From positions 152,877 through 216,876 of the forward strand of contig NZ_FMZC01000008.1 of assembly GCF_900102625.1 (NCBI RefSeq): a stretch of DNA of 64,000 nucleotides, read 5' to 3'. The translations under genes were made by a program, and so were the position numbers. Source of the stretch: Paracidovorax valerianellae (GTDB lineage: Bacteria > Pseudomonadota > Gammaproteobacteria > Burkholderiales > Burkholderiaceae_C). Below are positions 52,489 to 63,460 of the stretch, piece after piece. The first letter of the stretch is position 1. The number at the start of each line of letters is the position of its first letter. The notes under the pieces were generated by a model. It saw nothing but the letters and a program-made list of their open reading frames with translations. It was not told the origin of the DNA and did no database searches.

Positions 52489-53595
52489 TCAAAACTCGTC
52501 GTGCCCAGACAATCTGGCCACTACACGTAAATCTGGCCCTACCAACCCTATCGAATGAAATGTCAGGCCATCGGCGTCTGCCAAGGATGATGTCTCTAAA
52601 CGATGAGCGATGCCTAGCCCAGACCCCAACAATTTCGGCGCCAAGTACAGCAGGATTTCGTCAACCAACCCGGCCTGGAGCATCGCACCATTGAGTTGGC
52701 TACCCGCCTCCACGTGCACTTCGTTCAATTGAAGGCGGGCCAGATCAAAACACATGGCAGAGAGATCGACCCGACCTGAGAGATCGGGAAAATGCAGCAC
52801 TGTGACTCCACGGGAGGCCAACAGGGCTTCCTTCTCGGGATTTCGAACCGCGGTGTAAATAAAGACACGGCGTTCAGGTCTGAACAAAGCTGCGTCCAAA
52901 GGCACCCTCAACCGGCTGTCCACCAAGATCAGGGACGGTTGGCGAGAGGTATTCACCTCCCGCACATCCAACCTTGGATCATCCGCCAGCACCGTGCCAA
53001 TTCCAGTCAGCACCGCACAAGCTCGGGCTCTCCAGGCATGGCCGTCTGCACGTGCCAAAGGTGAAGTTATCCATTGACTTTCACCGGTGTGGAGGGCCGT
53101 TATGCCGTCGAGAGATGCAGCGGACTTCATCCGGATCCATGGACGCTTACGAATCATGCGGCTGAAGAATCCGATGTTCAGTTCTCGGGAAGGCTCGGCC
53201 TCCAACCCAACCGATAAAGCAACGCCTCGCGCAGCCAACTTCTGAAACCCCTGCCCGGCCACGACTGGATTTGGATCGGTGATGGATGCGACCACCCTTG
53301 CCACCCCAGCCTCCGCCAACGCATCGCAACAAGGTCCAGTCCGCCCCTGATGAGCGCAAGGCTCCAATGTCACGTAAGCAGTCGCGCCTTCTGACGAAAA
53401 CCCATGTTCACGAGCATCCTGCAATGCCATGATTTCTGCATGAGCTTCGCCCGCTGCCTGGGTGGAACCCCGTCCAATAACCTGTCCGGCATCGTCAACA
53501 ATGACACAACCAACGCGGGGATTCGGAGATGTGCGAAAGAGGCCCTCCTTCGCTAACCCTAAGGCCATCGCCATGTAGGCGGAGTCTGAAATCAT
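52489..53595 (-). CDS. ribD: Bifunctional riboflavin biosynthesis protein RibD
   Basis: RibD deaminates the GTP-derived pyrimidine and reduces the ribose side chain in riboflavin synthesis. The 368-residue protein has the deaminase zinc site HAEIMAL and PCAHQGRTGPC (about 52-92) and a C-terminal reductase domain with RPWIRMKSAASLDG and VEAGSQLNGAML. No FMN riboswitch is seen upstream. It stands alone here, not in a rib operon. It diverges from pilV across 122 bases. Confidence 0.95.
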   Translation of the reverse strand: MISDSAYMAMALGLAKEGLFRTSPNPRVGCVIVDDAGQVIGRGSTQAAGEAHAEIMALQDAREHGFSSEGATAYVTLEPCAHQGRTGPCCDALAEAGVARVVASITDPNPVVAGQGFQKLAARGVALSVGLEAEPSRELNIGFFSRMIRKRPWIRMKSAASLDGITALHTGESQWITSPLARADGHAWRARACAVLTGIGTVLADDPRLDVREVNTSRQPSLILVDSRLRVPLDAALFRPERRVFIYTAVRNPEKEALLASRGVTVLHFPDLSGRVDLSAMCFDLARLQLNEVHVEAGSQLNGAMLQAGLVDEILLYLAPKLLGSGLGIAHRLETSSLADADGLTFHSIGLVGPDLRVVARLSGHDEF

Positions 53596-53717
53596 CTACA
53601 TGTACCCCTGTAAAACGGACCCATACGGTCGTGCAGCCGTGAATTCTGCCGCCAAACGGTCAGCCTCAAAGAGCTAACGGCAGAGGTGACAAGGACGAAT
53701 TTACGTAACATCCGCCA

Positions 53718-54389
53718 ATGACATCTTCCGCCTTGTTACCAATGAGTTCGCTTCGCTCCACATCACTCTCTACTCAGCAGAAAGCTCGGAAGCTGCGGGG
53801 TCTTACCCTGATTGAAGTGCTGGTAGCGATCGTGATCATGTCTTTTGGCATGCTGGGCTTGGTGGGCATGCAAGCATTCGCTTTGCAGTCAAATAGAGAG
53901 GCCAGACTGCAGGCGCAAGCAGCAATGCTGGCAAGGGAACTCGCAGAAATGATGCGTGGCAATAAAGAAATCGGCGTAATAACCACACCCGCTGATAATC
54001 CGTATTTGGTTTCGCTTTCAAGCGGTTCTATGGTTGCAGCCACCCCTTCTTATTGCCTTAGTGTTGGAAATGCCGCCACAGGCTGCACGTCCGCAACAGA
54101 CATTGCAAATGCAGAGATGACCGATTGGTTAGCACGTGTTGATAACCTCCTTCCGGGAGCGCGCGTTGTTATATGTTTTGACAGTTCTCCCTACGATAGC
54201 AACGGTATACCCCGATGGTCATGCAACACTTCAGGAACAAATGAAATCGCAGTCATCAAGATAGGTTGGACAAGAAATTCCACGGACAGAAGCAAAATTG
54301 GAGTTGATGTGCTTGAACAAGCCAGCACTACGGGCAGTACTCCTTATATTATTTTTCCAGTCACCAGCGGAAATGCAAGCGCCATATGA
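53718..54389 (+). CDS. pilV: Type IV pilus modification protein PilV
   Basis: The 223-residue minor pilin has a long leader ending KLRG then LTLIEVLVAIVIMSFGML, with a PilD site after Gly and Glu at position 5. PilV belongs to the minor-pilin priming set with PilW, PilX and PilE. Start ATG at 53718; ATG at 53742 is an alternative. It overlaps pilW by four bases. The gene is much more AT-rich than those at 1-50 kb. Confidence 0.88.
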   Translation: MTSSALLPMSSLRSTSLSTQQKARKLRGLTLIEVLVAIVIMSFGMLGLVGMQAFALQSNREARLQAQAAMLARELAEMMRGNKEIGVITTPADNPYLVSLSSGSMVAATPSYCLSVGNAATGCTSATDIANAEMTDWLARVDNLLPGARVVICFDSSPYDSNGIPRWSCNTSGTNEIAVIKIGWTRNSTDRSKIGVDVLEQASTTGSTPYIIFPVTSGNASAI

Positions 54390-55417
54390 AAAATAATATG
54401 AAGCCAAGTTTTCCGGCTTTTCAAAAAAGACAAGCAGGGTTGACTCTGATTGAGTTGATGGTGGCAATGGTCATCAGCTTGCTCATTGTACTTGCCGCTG
54501 TTGCGGCGCTTGTCGTGTCCCGCCAAGGTTTCAGCAGTGTTGATACAGCCTCACAGCTTCGCGATAACAGCCGATTCGCGGTCGATCTTATTCAACGTCT
54601 GGGCGTTCAAGCAGGATATAAAGATGTAAGGGATGCTGCCACAGCCCTATTAGCCGACACCGCCGGAATTGAATCAAACCCGCCACCAAATATTTATGGA
54701 ATCAATAATCAAAAGCGCAGCCAAACAAATGCCTGGGATGAAAGTTCAAATTGGTCATCATCCGAGGTAGGCAGAGGTAGCGACATTCTGATTATTCGCA
54801 ATCAAGCAAGCCGACTATCGCCTACTGCCACGACCTCTGACGAAACGATGATCGACTGCATGGGCAATGCGCCCACAGCGGTGCCGATAGACCGGTACGA
54901 CCGGATGATCAGCATTCTTCATGTCAGCGCTGGCGATGATGGCGAACCGTCCCTCATGTGCACTTATGTATCCTCGGCCGGCAGTCTAAAAGCAGAGCCA
55001 TTGATCAGGGGTGTGGAGAATTTTCAAGTTCTTTATGGTGTGGACGGTATCGGGCCAAATAACGCTACTTTACCCGCGAGTTCAGCAAGCTCGCCAGAAA
55101 ATGGGCCAGAGCGTTACTTGAGAGCCGACCAAATTACTAACACCTCAAATGCGGCAGTTAGCTATGCAAATTGGCAACGCGTCAGGAGTTTACGCATAGG
55201 GATGGTCGTAAGAGGTCCATCTGGCTCTGCTATTGATAAAAGCTCACAAACTCTATATCCGATGGGTACTGGCAAAGGCTCAAGTTCTGGGTCCATTGGG
55301 AGTGGATTAGCTGACGCTACAAATGACCCTGGCACAGTTGTGACATTTAACGATGGACGACTACGCCAAACAGTTACTTTTACTGTTCATTTGCGCAATT
55401 ACCAGCAAGACAATTAA
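54386..55417 (+). CDS. pilW: Type IV pilus minor pilin PilW
   Basis: The 343-residue protein has a prepilin leader ending RQAG then LTLIELMVAMVISLLIV (Glu5 present) and the PilW-type middle GFSSVDTASQLRDNSRFAVD. PilW is a long minor pilin that helps start pilus assembly and works with PilX and PilY1. It overlaps pilV and ends 14 bases before pilX. Confidence 0.88.
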   Translation: MKNNMKPSFPAFQKRQAGLTLIELMVAMVISLLIVLAAVAALVVSRQGFSSVDTASQLRDNSRFAVDLIQRLGVQAGYKDVRDAATALLADTAGIESNPPPNIYGINNQKRSQTNAWDESSNWSSSEVGRGSDILIIRNQASRLSPTATTSDETMIDCMGNAPTAVPIDRYDRMISILHVSAGDDGEPSLMCTYVSSAGSLKAEPLIRGVENFQVLYGVDGIGPNNATLPASSASSPENGPERYLRADQITNTSNAAVSYANWQRVRSLRIGMVVRGPSGSAIDKSSQTLYPMGTGKGSSSGSIGSGLADATNDPGTVVTFNDGRLRQTVTFTVHLRNYQQDN

Positions 55418-55431
55418 CCAAGATTATTGTT

Positions 55432-56046
55432 ATGAAATCAGCCCATGCGCATCAAACGTCAAAGGAGCAAGGTGCCTCTCTGATTGTGGTGATGCTAATT
55501 CTCGTCATCGTTTCTATCTTAGGCATATCCGGAGTACAGATTTCCATGATGGCGGAGCGAGGTACACGAAATGATCGAGACACGCAGATCGCGTGGCAAG
55601 CAACTGAAGCTGCTTTAATGGATGCAGAATTTGACATCCTAGGGCAACCAGCAGCTTCCACCACTAAACGCAATAGCATCTTCAAACGCGGCAATACTGA
55701 CATTGCACAATTTGCTCCTGATTGCGGCAACTCCGGGAACACAACCGGTCTGTGCAGTCTTAATGCGGCAGGGAAACCTGCATGGTTGGCTGTCAACTTC
55801 CTCTCTACCGACACTAATAAGCCTACAACGGAATTTGGACAATTCACGGGACGGACGTTCCCATCCGGAGCAGCCGGAATTCAACCGGCACGGCCTCCTC
55901 GGTATGTCATAGAACCTATTCCCGAACCATCCATGTCTAGAACAAAAAATCCGACTGAGATTAAATACATCTACAGAATCACAGCAATGGGGTTTGGGCC
56001 TAATGAAGATACCCAAACTGTTTCCCAAGTAATTTTTAGAAATTAA
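55432..56046 (+). CDS. pilX: Type IV pilus minor pilin PilX
   Basis: The 204-residue protein has leader SKEQG then ASLIVVMLILVIVSILGISG, the PilX-type N-terminus (no Glu5), and QIAWQATEAALMDAEFDI, a typical PilX helix. It acts in the tip complex with PilY1. It lies 10 bases before pilY1. Confidence 0.85.
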   Translation: MKSAHAHQTSKEQGASLIVVMLILVIVSILGISGVQISMMAERGTRNDRDTQIAWQATEAALMDAEFDILGQPAASTTKRNSIFKRGNTDIAQFAPDCGNSGNTTGLCSLNAAGKPAWLAVNFLSTDTNKPTTEFGQFTGRTFPSGAAGIQPARPPRYVIEPIPEPSMSRTKNPTEIKYIYRITAMGFGPNEDTQTVSQVIFRN

Positions 56047-56056
56047 TGAGGCCTAT

Positions 56057-59000
56057 ATGAAATCAGATACCACCCTTAGGCCCATAGCAAAGAAAACAAC
56101 AAAAACGTTGCTGAATTTACAAAATTTTTTACGACGTCCCCGTACTAAATTTATTGCATGGGCATTTTTGCCAATTACGGCGACGGTTTCGTTTTTAGCG
56201 TTTGGCACCGGGACGGCTCCTGCAATACCTGCAATTAATATATCTGCGGATCCTCTTTATGCCGCTGCGGCGGTGGATAAGCCTACGTTGGCCTTAGCTT
56301 TGTCTGTTGAATACCCTACTGTAGGATCACAATATCCCTCAGGAGGAACAACAGACAATACGTACTCTAATCTCCAAGAATATCTCGGATATTATGATGC
56401 AGAAAGTTGTTATGTATATAACAATGCACCTTCTGAAACTCCAGCGGCTGGCCTGACGACTGCCGACTACAAACGTTTCGACCGTAGCGGTGCAGCAACC
56501 AGTCGGAAATGTACAGATGCTTTCAGTGGAAATTTTTTGAACTGGGCGAGTAGCTCGGCCATCGACATGTTGCGCCTTGCCTTGTCGGGAGGTGATCGCT
56601 ACATTGATACCGCGACACCAAACTCGTCATTGACGATCTTGCAGAGAGCGGTTATTCCAAATAATGACCCCGTCTGCATGTGGAACACCAGCAATTTTCC
56701 GGCGAAACAGTTGCAACGCGATGGGAGCGCTGCCGGAACTTATTGGGGGGCAGTGCCTGCGGCAATGATTACAGCTGCCAATGGAAATGATATATGGGTT
56801 GCAAACACCTTGAACCGAATCTATTTCGGTACGTCCAATACTGGCGATTGCTCTACAGGACCTGCGTCATATAAGTTGGGTTCTCCCACCGCAACCTCAT
56901 CGGTTGGTCCGGTTACAACCACCTCAAATGCATTGCCTCTTTCCGGCATGACATCGTGCAGCAATGAAGGTAACACCTGCAGCTTTAGCGGCACCAAAGA
57001 AGTTTGGTATGGGGTACGAGTGGGCTTGACCAATTATTGGAAGGTGGCGCCTGCGTCTAATGGCGTAGCTTGCTCAAACGACGTTTTCGGTGATCCAAAA
57101 AGTGGAACGCCAAAACAATGCTATTACAGAAACTATACCGGCAATTGGACTCCACCCGTTGCTACTGGCTTGAACAGCGATGGATTCTTTTATGCTCGTG
57201 TTCAAGTATGCAATACAACTTCAGGAACCCTGCAAGACGTTCGGTCTGCATACAACTTATGCAGACAATATCCTAACGGCAACTATAAACCTACTGGAGT
57301 AATTCAGAAATATAGCGATCAAATGCGACTTGCTGCATTTGGTTATCTAATGGATCAAACTGCGAGTTATAACAATGGTCGCTACGGTGGCGTACTGCGT
57401 GCGCCTATGAAGTATGTGGGCAGCAAGACCTTTAACACTACTGGTCAAGACAATACCCCCAGTGGCGGAAACCCCAATGCCGAATGGAATGCAAATACCG
57501 GCGTTTTCTTATCCAATCCAGATAATGACAACACGCAGACTCCAAACATAAGTGGCGTCATCAATTATTTGAATAAATTTGGGAGAACTGGACCTACCCC
57601 TGGGCGCTACAAAATTTACGATCCCGTGGGAGAATTGCACTATGAGACGCTTAGGTATTTGCAGGGTTTACAGCCAACTTCTGCAGCAACCAACAACATA
57701 ACATCAGAAATGTATGATGGATATCCAGTTTACCAAAATTGGACAGACCCCTATGCCAACAGAAGCAATGCCTCAGATTACTCTTGTCTTAAGAGCAACA
57801 TAGTCGTAATTGGCGATATTAATACCCATGACGGCAACAGATTTCCCACGCCAAGCGGAGCAAATAATATTCCAGATATCAATGCCTGGCGCGGTATAGT
57901 TCAAGCTTTTGAAAAAAACCAGTCGGTGAGTTATCTAGATGGGCAAAATGTTTCCCGCACCACAGGCAACCCGAACGGCGCCAATAACAGTGTCCCCACC
58001 AACTCCCAGACTAGCCAGATCATGGGTTCGGCTTATTGGTCTCATACGCATGACATTCGTGGAGCTGACTGGACTGCAGCACCAGATAAGCAGCGCCCAG
58101 GTTTGAGAGTAAAAACGTTTCTATTTGACGTGAATGAGTACGGTGCACAAAACAATGCATCCACTCGCCGTTTTGCAAACCAATTTTTCATGGCCTCAAA
58201 GTACGGTGGCTTTGAATCTGATCCGACCAATTCCGGCGCCAAACCCTACAACACGTATGGCAACCCCTTCAAACGCCAGGATGGAACAAACGACAATAAT
58301 GTCTGGCAAAAATCAGCTGATCCTGGTGAAGCGGGAACGTATTACCTCCAGAGTAGTGCTCGAGGAGTATTGTCGGCTTTTGACGAAATTTTCAGCCGCG
58401 CATCTACTCAAGCCAGAAGCATCGCAGGCAGTTCTGCTGCTTCTACCACCATTAACAGCTCGTCTGGAAGTGTTGTATATTCAGCGAAATTTGATACCAG
58501 CAATTGGAGCGGTGACGTTATTGCAGAGCCATTGAGCGCTTCTGGTTCAAGTCTTGTATTGGGCACCCCGCTCTGGAGTGCGGCGGATCGCCTCTCAGTC
58601 ATGGCTTCCCCAGCAGTCAATCGAAAAATTTATGTGGGTAATACAGCTGGAAATGCAAATCCGGTCGCATCGGATTTCACTTGGAGCACTATTGAAGGCT
58701 CTCTCCAAGCCTATTTGGATAAAACTGATCCGGCCGCTTCAGCGGATGGGCAAGGTTCAGCACGGGTCAGTTTCTTGAGAGGTGACAGAAGTAAAGAAGG
58801 TAGTCCTTTCCGCGTTAGAAGCTCCCTACTTGGAGATGTAGTCAATTCGAGTGTTGTATATTCCGGCGCACCGACAGCAGCCTATTCAGGCGCGGGCTAC
58901 ACAGCATTTCGAAATGCCTATAAAACCCGGACTCCTGCTGTTTTTGTTGGCGCAAATGACGGAATGCTTCATTCTTTTAATGCAACCAATGGGAACGAAC

Positions 59001-60493
59001 TCTTTGCTTATATTCCAAGCTGGCTGGGCCACAAGCTTTCAGCATTGACAAATCCAACCTATTCGACCAGCCATCAAAGTTATGTAGACGCATCACCGGT
59101 GGTGGCAGAAGCGCAGGTGGCATCCAATGGCACAGCCTCCGACTGGAAGACAGTTCTAGTGTCAGGGACAGGCGGGGGTGGTTCTGGCGTTTTTGCTTTA
59201 GATGTGTCTGACCCTTCCAACTTCACAGTTGCAAATGTGATGTGGGAATTCAAACGCTCCGACGACGCCGATATGGGGCAGGTCATAGGGAAACCACAAA
59301 TTCTGAAGCTGAAGACTAGCGGCAGTTCCAGCACCAGTACCTATCGCTGGTTTGCTGTGGTCGCTAGCGGTGCAAACAACTATGTGCCCGACATAAACGG
59401 CGCATTCAGTGCGTCAGGACAGCCTGCCCTTTTCCTCCTTGCCCTAGATAAGCAACCGGGCACGACTTGGAGTCTCGGGAACAACTATTTCAAGATTTCA
59501 TTACCCGTCGACAGCTCATTAAGCACAACGAAGGCGACCGGTCTCGTTAATTTTCAGCCGCTATGGGGCAGCGCTGGAGAGGTCACACAGATCTATATGG
59601 GCGACTTTCACGGTAATCTTTGGAAATTGGACTTCTCAAAGAACCTTGCTACCAGTGATTGGAATATGAACAAGCTAACGGCATTTAACAAAGGCACTGC
59701 GGGCTCCCCCACACCATATCCTTTGTATATCGCCAAGGATGCAAGCAATAACGTTCAGCCCATAACGTCGGCTCCCGCGATTTTCTCAGGCCCGACAGTT
59801 TCTGGGCTGGAAACCTTTTACGTGACTTTTGGCACTGGAAAGTATTTGGAAACTGGCGATAACACCTCTACAGCGACAAACAGCTTTTATGCGGTATATG
59901 ACAATGGCAATACCGCTGCAGACAGCTCTCCAGCAGGAGCCAGCGTTATCAATGGCAGAGCACGTTTAAAACAAGGCTCTGTCAACACCAATACAAGAGT
60001 AGTTACTGTAGGTGCATTTAAATGGGGTCGAGCTGCCTCCGATACTGATGCGACACAGCGTTCAGGCTGGTATTTTGACATGCCGACTGCAGGTGAGAAG
60101 TTGGTCAGCGCTATCGGCGATCAAGGCAGTCTTTACGCTACATTCAATACCATCATTCCTGGTGCTACCGGCGCTACCGGAACTTGCACGAATACGCCGG
60201 GCAACAGCAATGCCTACGTTATTGATATTGGTGAAGGCTCAGGACGATACAACCGATCAACCGTCGGACTGTTAGGACCAAGCATGTTTTTTACGAACGA
60301 ATCTGAGACCACTCCGGCGCCACTTGATAGTACCGGTCGAGGCTGGCGGACTACCACCCTGCGCAGTGCCACCATTGGACAAGGGGGGGCGAGCACAAGC
60401 ACCCAAGTGGTTAGCATCACCGAAGCAGTAGGACGGCTAAGCTGGCGCCAAATAAATAATTATCAAGACATGAAGAACAAGGTAGTCCCATGA
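56057..60493 (+). CDS. pilY1: Type IV pilus tip adhesin PilY1
   Basis: The 1478-residue tip protein has an N-terminal hydrophobic signal-like segment (about 34-58) and a Ser/Thr/Asn-rich N-part. The C-terminal PilC/PilY1 beta-propeller (about 880-1330) is marked by [34 protein letters not shown] and [13 protein letters not shown]. It promotes pilus extension and adhesion; calcium is bound in related propellers. I do not find a von Willebrand A MIDAS motif (DxSxS) in the N-part, so this looks like the vWA-less form. Its stop overlaps pilE by four bases. Confidence 0.9.
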   Translation: MKSDTTLRPIAKKTTKTLLNLQNFLRRPRTKFIAWAFLPITATVSFLAFGTGTAPAIPAINISADPLYAAAAVDKPTLALALSVEYPTVGSQYPSGGTTDNTYSNLQEYLGYYDAESCYVYNNAPSETPAAGLTTADYKRFDRSGAATSRKCTDAFSGNFLNWASSSAIDMLRLALSGGDRYIDTATPNSSLTILQRAVIPNNDPVCMWNTSNFPAKQLQRDGSAAGTYWGAVPAAMITAANGNDIWVANTLNRIYFGTSNTGDCSTGPASYKLGSPTATSSVGPVTTTSNALPLSGMTSCSNEGNTCSFSGTKEVWYGVRVGLTNYWKVAPASNGVACSNDVFGDPKSGTPKQCYYRNYTGNWTPPVATGLNSDGFFYARVQVCNTTSGTLQDVRSAYNLCRQYPNGNYKPTGVIQKYSDQMRLAAFGYLMDQTASYNNGRYGGVLRAPMKYVGSKTFNTTGQDNTPSGGNPNAEWNANTGVFLSNPDNDNTQTPNISGVINYLNKFGRTGPTPGRYKIYDPVGELHYETLRYLQGLQPTSAATNNITSEMYDGYPVYQNWTDPYANRSNASDYSCLKSNIVVIGDINTHDGNRFPTPSGANNIPDINAWRGIVQAFEKNQSVSYLDGQNVSRTTGNPNGANNSVPTNSQTSQIMGSAYWSHTHDIRGADWTAAPDKQRPGLRVKTFLFDVNEYGAQNNASTRRFANQFFMASKYGGFESDPTNSGAKPYNTYGNPFKRQDGTNDNNVWQKSADPGEAGTYYLQSSARGVLSAFDEIFSRASTQARSIAGSSAASTTINSSSGSVVYSAKFDTSNWSGDVIAEPLSASGSSLVLGTPLWSAADRLSVMASPAVNRKIYVGNTAGNANPVASDFTWSTIEGSLQAYLDKTDPAASADGQGSARVSFLRGDRSKEGSPFRVRSSLLGDVVNSSVVYSGAPTAAYSGAGYTAFRNAYKTRTPAVFVGANDGMLHSFNATNGNELFAYIPSWLGHKLSALTNPTYSTSHQSYVDASPVVAEAQVASNGTASDWKTVLVSGTGGGGSGVFALDVSDPSNFTVANVMWEFKRSDDADMGQVIGKPQILKLKTSGSSSTSTYRWFAVVASGANNYVPDINGAFSASGQPALFLLALDKQPGTTWSLGNNYFKISLPVDSSLSTTKATGLVNFQPLWGSAGEVTQIYMGDFHGNLWKLDFSKNLATSDWNMNKLTAFNKGTAGSPTPYPLYIAKDASNNVQPITSAPAIFSGPTVSGLETFYVTFGTGKYLETGDNTSTATNSFYAVYDNGNTAADSSPAGASVINGRARLKQGSVNTNTRVVTVGAFKWGRAASDTDATQRSGWYFDMPTAGEKLVSAIGDQGSLYATFNTIIPGATGATGTCTNTPGNSNAYVIDIGEGSGRYNRSTVGLLGPSMFFTNESETTPAPLDSTGRGWRTTTLRSATIGQGGASTSTQVVSITEAVGRLSWRQINNYQDMKNKVVP

Positions 60494-61002
60494 TGAATAT
60501 TCGAAAGAATTACGGTTTCACTTTGATCGAACTCATGATCGTGGTGGCGGTAATCGGTATTTTGGCGGCCGTTGCTTATCCTGCTTATAACGACTCCATC
60601 TTGAAGGGGCGCAGAGCCCAAGGCCGCGCCGCTTTGGCGGAGCTTCTTCAACAGCAGGAGCGATATATGACACAGAGGAACTGCTATCTGGCCTTTAGCA
60701 ATAGTGGGGGGACCGCTACGCCTTTAGCGCCATCTCCTTCTACAGCCTGTGGAGGAGTAACTGCCAGTGGTGTGCCCTTCAAGACATTCTCAGGAGATGG
60801 AAATGCTGCATCAGCTGCCTATCTGTTGTCTGCCAATACGTGCCCCGGTGCTGGGAGCAGCACCCTATCTATTTCTCAATGTGTCAGAGTAATTGCAACC
60901 CCTGTTAAGTCGGACCCTGCAGTTGGTAATTTGGAGCTGATGAGCAATGGCACCAAAAAATGCACTGGGACTACCACCAATCCCAAACTATGCTGGCCAT
61001 AA
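60490..61002 (+). CDS. pilE: Type IV pilin-like minor pilin PilE
   Basis: The 170-residue prepilin has leader KNYG then [20 protein letters not shown] (Glu5), followed by [20 protein letters not shown] and a C-terminal pair of Cys (KKCTG...KLCWP) that could form the D-region bond. Context (pilVWXY1E) makes it the minor pilin PilE rather than the main pilin, though the two cannot be told apart by sequence alone. It overlaps pilY1 by ATGA and is followed at once by fimT. Confidence 0.85.
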   Translation: MMNIRKNYGFTLIELMIVVAVIGILAAVAYPAYNDSILKGRRAQGRAALAELLQQQERYMTQRNCYLAFSNSGGTATPLAPSPSTACGGVTASGVPFKTFSGDGNAASAAYLLSANTCPGAGSSTLSISQCVRVIATPVKSDPAVGNLELMSNGTKKCTGTTTNPKLCWP

Positions 61003-61003
61003 T

Positions 61004-61576
61004 ATGAAATTCAAATTTCATTATGGTTTTACTCTTATTGAATTGCTAGTGACGCTAGCAGTAGCGGGCGCATTGTTACTTGTCGCAGTTCCTGGCTTTC
61101 AGGCCTTTCAAAGGAATTCTCAATTAACCTCGCTCATCAATTCTTTGCTTGTGGCTATTAATACAACAAAAGCGGAAGCAATGAAGCAAAATGCTAACGC
61201 TTTTGTTGTTCCTTCCGATGGAACTAATTGGGCCAGTGGTTGGACGGTTTTTGTCGACAAAGACCGCAGTGGTAATTACAGCGAAAGCGGGGATATCACT
61301 GTGATGGTTCAAGAAGCGCCCGCCAGTTACTTCAGTATTTCAGGAAACGGCACGTCGGGTGACACTACGCCATATATTAAATTTGACAGCTCTGGATTCT
61401 CCAGAACTACCTCAGGCTCATACCCAGCAAATCTGACGCTGACAATAGCCAGAAATGATTTAACTGGTACCAAGCAAACAGAAGAAACTCGGCGGATTAT
61501 CATTTCAAAAAGTGGCAGGGCCAGGTCTTGCAGCCCGTCCAAAGATTCGAGCTGTACTACTACAGCTTCGGAGTAA
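61004..61576 (+). CDS. fimT: GspH/FimT family minor pilin
   Basis: The 190-residue prepilin has leader HYG then FTLIELLVTLAVAGALLLVA, and NSQLTSLINSLLVAINTTKAEA, the GspH/FimT helix. The C-terminus carries the usual SGRARSC segment. The ATG at 61004 follows the pilE stop by one base. In many relatives fimT lies before pilV; here it ends the cluster. Confidence 0.87.
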   Translation: MKFKFHYGFTLIELLVTLAVAGALLLVAVPGFQAFQRNSQLTSLINSLLVAINTTKAEAMKQNANAFVVPSDGTNWASGWTVFVDKDRSGNYSESGDITVMVQEAPASYFSISGNGTSGDTTPYIKFDSSGFSRTTSGSYPANLTLTIARNDLTGTKQTEETRRIIISKSGRARSCSPSKDSSCTTTASE

Positions 61577-61603
61577 GCAGCCAGAATTTTCAAAATAACG
61601 CGA

Positions 61604-63460
61604 GTGAAAAAACCTTCTGTACATGGCTTCCGCTTAACGGTCGCACTTTTTACGGCATTATTTATTTCAGGTTGCGCGGGCCTGCCTGCGGAAATCCATC
61701 GACCCGTCTCTCAAGCATTAGCTCAACCCGGAAATACTGGTCTATTCAAAATAGTCGACGAACAGCGTCGTAATTCGAGTGCACGCCATGACTCCGGTTT
61801 CCTCCTGCTCAGCGGCCCCCAAGAGGCATACAGCAGCCGCCTGGCTCTCGTAGAAAACGCCCAGAAAACCCTGGACCTGCAGTACTACGCCATTCATGCC
61901 GATGCCAGCAGCGAACGATTGCTGCGCGGCGTGGTCGCTGCAGCCCGCCGGGGTGTACGGGTGCGGGTATTGCTGGATGACTTTCACAGCACGGGGCGCA
62001 ATGCGCTGGTGATGGGCATGGCGTTTCAGCCCAACGTGGAAATGCGCATGTTCAATCCGGTGGCGGGGCCTCGTGGTTCGATGCTAGGGCGCCTGTGGGG
62101 CTCGGTCACTGACTTTTCCCGGGTGCAGCAGCGCATGCACAACAAGCTCTTCATTGCGGACAACGTCATGGGGGTGACGGGCGGACGCAACCTCGGCGAC
62201 GCCTATTTCGGCAATGCGGAATCGGGCAACTTCGTGGACGTGGATGTACTGGCGGTCGGCCCGATCGTGCAGGACCTGTCCCGCAGCTTCGACAGCTATT
62301 GGAACAACGAGCGCGCGTACCCGGTGCAATCGCTGATCACGCAGCAGGAACTGGCCCGGCTGCGCGAGCAGACGGTCAAGGCAGCGGGCGCTGCTCAGCC
62401 CCACCAGGGGGATGGCAACGACAACAACAATAACGACGACGACTTGTCCACCCCAGCCAGGGCCGCGCCAGACGCCAATGGCTCTCGGAGTGATGGTCCC
62501 AAGCCCCCGGATGGCGAGCCGCGGCCTTCCCGCGATGGCCCGACGCAAGCGCAGCGCAACTGGGCCTGGAACCAGCAGCCCATGGATCTGCGCACTGCCG
62601 CATTCGTGTGGGCGCCCGCCGTGATGTTGGCGGACCGGCCGGCAAAGATCCCGGCGGAAGGGGATCGAGTGGCAGCTGCCGCGGACATGAAACCGGGTGC
62701 TGCGGTGCAAGTGAGTGCCCCCAGGTCGCAATCGGAAGGCGGCAAAGCCATGACGACGACGACGACGGCCACGGCGCCGCGCGCACAGGCACTGCAAGCG
62801 TCTGCCGAGCATGTGGCGCAAGGCGATACGGTGGTGGATGGACTGCTGCAGCTTCTGGCCCAGGCGCGGCAGGATCTGCTCATCATTTCGCCCTACTTCG
62901 TGCCCGGCGACGACATGAAGAAGGCGTTTGCAGATGCCCGTGCGCGCGGTGTGCGCGTGCGGGTGCTGACCAATTCCCTGGCTTCCAACGATGCGCCGGT
63001 CGCGCATGTGGGCTACGCACGCCACCGCGACGAATTGCTGGCGATGGGGGTGGAACTGTATGAATTGCGCAGCGAACAACCCGGCCTCAAATCAACGTTC
63101 GGCTCATCCGGCGCGACGGCCACTGGCGAGTCGCGCTCCATGCTGCACTCCAAAGTGCTGGTGCTGGACGGTCGATTGCTGGTGGTCGGGTCGATGAACC
63201 TGGACCTGCGGTCGCAACTGCAGAACACCGAAATCGCTTTGCTCATCCAAAGCCGGGCGCTGTCGCGGATGGCGTCGGAGCAGATCGAGACAGCGATGCG
63301 CGAAGGCGCGTGGCGATTGGAGAAAACCGAACAGGGCCTGGTCTGGCGCGCGCCACAGGGCAGCGGGCTGCCGGATGCCACGACCGATCCCGACACCGGA
63401 CTGGGCCTGCGTTTGCTGCTGAAGCTTCTGGGCCCGCTGGCTCCGGATCACCTGCTGTAG
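61604..63460 (+). CDS. Phospholipase D-family lipoprotein (cardiolipin synthase-like)
   Basis: The 618-residue protein has a lipoprotein signal (lipobox ISGC) and two HKD motifs: HNKLFIADNVMGVTGG (His about 179) and HSKVLVLDGRLLVVGSMNLD (His about 515). Two HKD motifs make one phosphatidyl-transfer site as in cardiolipin synthase or PLD nucleases. Between them lies a disordered stretch rich in Asn, Asp, Pro, Ser and Thr (about 263-405), including NDNNNNDDD and MTTTTTATA coded by short ACG and AAC repeats. The start is GTG at 61604. It is GC-rich again, unlike the pil genes just before it. A strong hairpin follows the stop. Confidence 0.88.
   Translation: MKKPSVHGFRLTVALFTALFISGCAGLPAEIHRPVSQALAQPGNTGLFKIVDEQRRNSSARHDSGFLLLSGPQEAYSSRLALVENAQKTLDLQYYAIHADASSERLLRGVVAAARRGVRVRVLLDDFHSTGRNALVMGMAFQPNVEMRMFNPVAGPRGSMLGRLWGSVTDFSRVQQRMHNKLFIADNVMGVTGGRNLGDAYFGNAESGNFVDVDVLAVGPIVQDLSRSFDSYWNNERAYPVQSLITQQELARLREQTVKAAGAAQPHQGDGNDNNNNDDDLSTPARAAPDANGSRSDGPKPPDGEPRPSRDGPTQAQRNWAWNQQPMDLRTAAFVWAPAVMLADRPAKIPAEGDRVAAAADMKPGAAVQVSAPRSQSEGGKAMTTTTTATAPRAQALQASAEHVAQGDTVVDGLLQLLAQARQDLLIISPYFVPGDDMKKAFADARARGVRVRVLTNSLASNDAPVAHVGYARHRDELLAMGVELYELRSEQPGLKSTFGSSGATATGESRSMLHSKVLVLDGRLLVVGSMNLDLRSQLQNTEIALLIQSRALSRMASEQIETAMREGAWRLEKTEQGLVWRAPQGSGLPDATTDPDTGLGLRLLLKLLGPLAPDHLL

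Noticed and set aside
53596..53717. FMN riboswitch upstream of ribD
   Set aside because: I looked for the RFN-element core sequences and saw none in this short gap; the ATG of ribD is almost at its edge.
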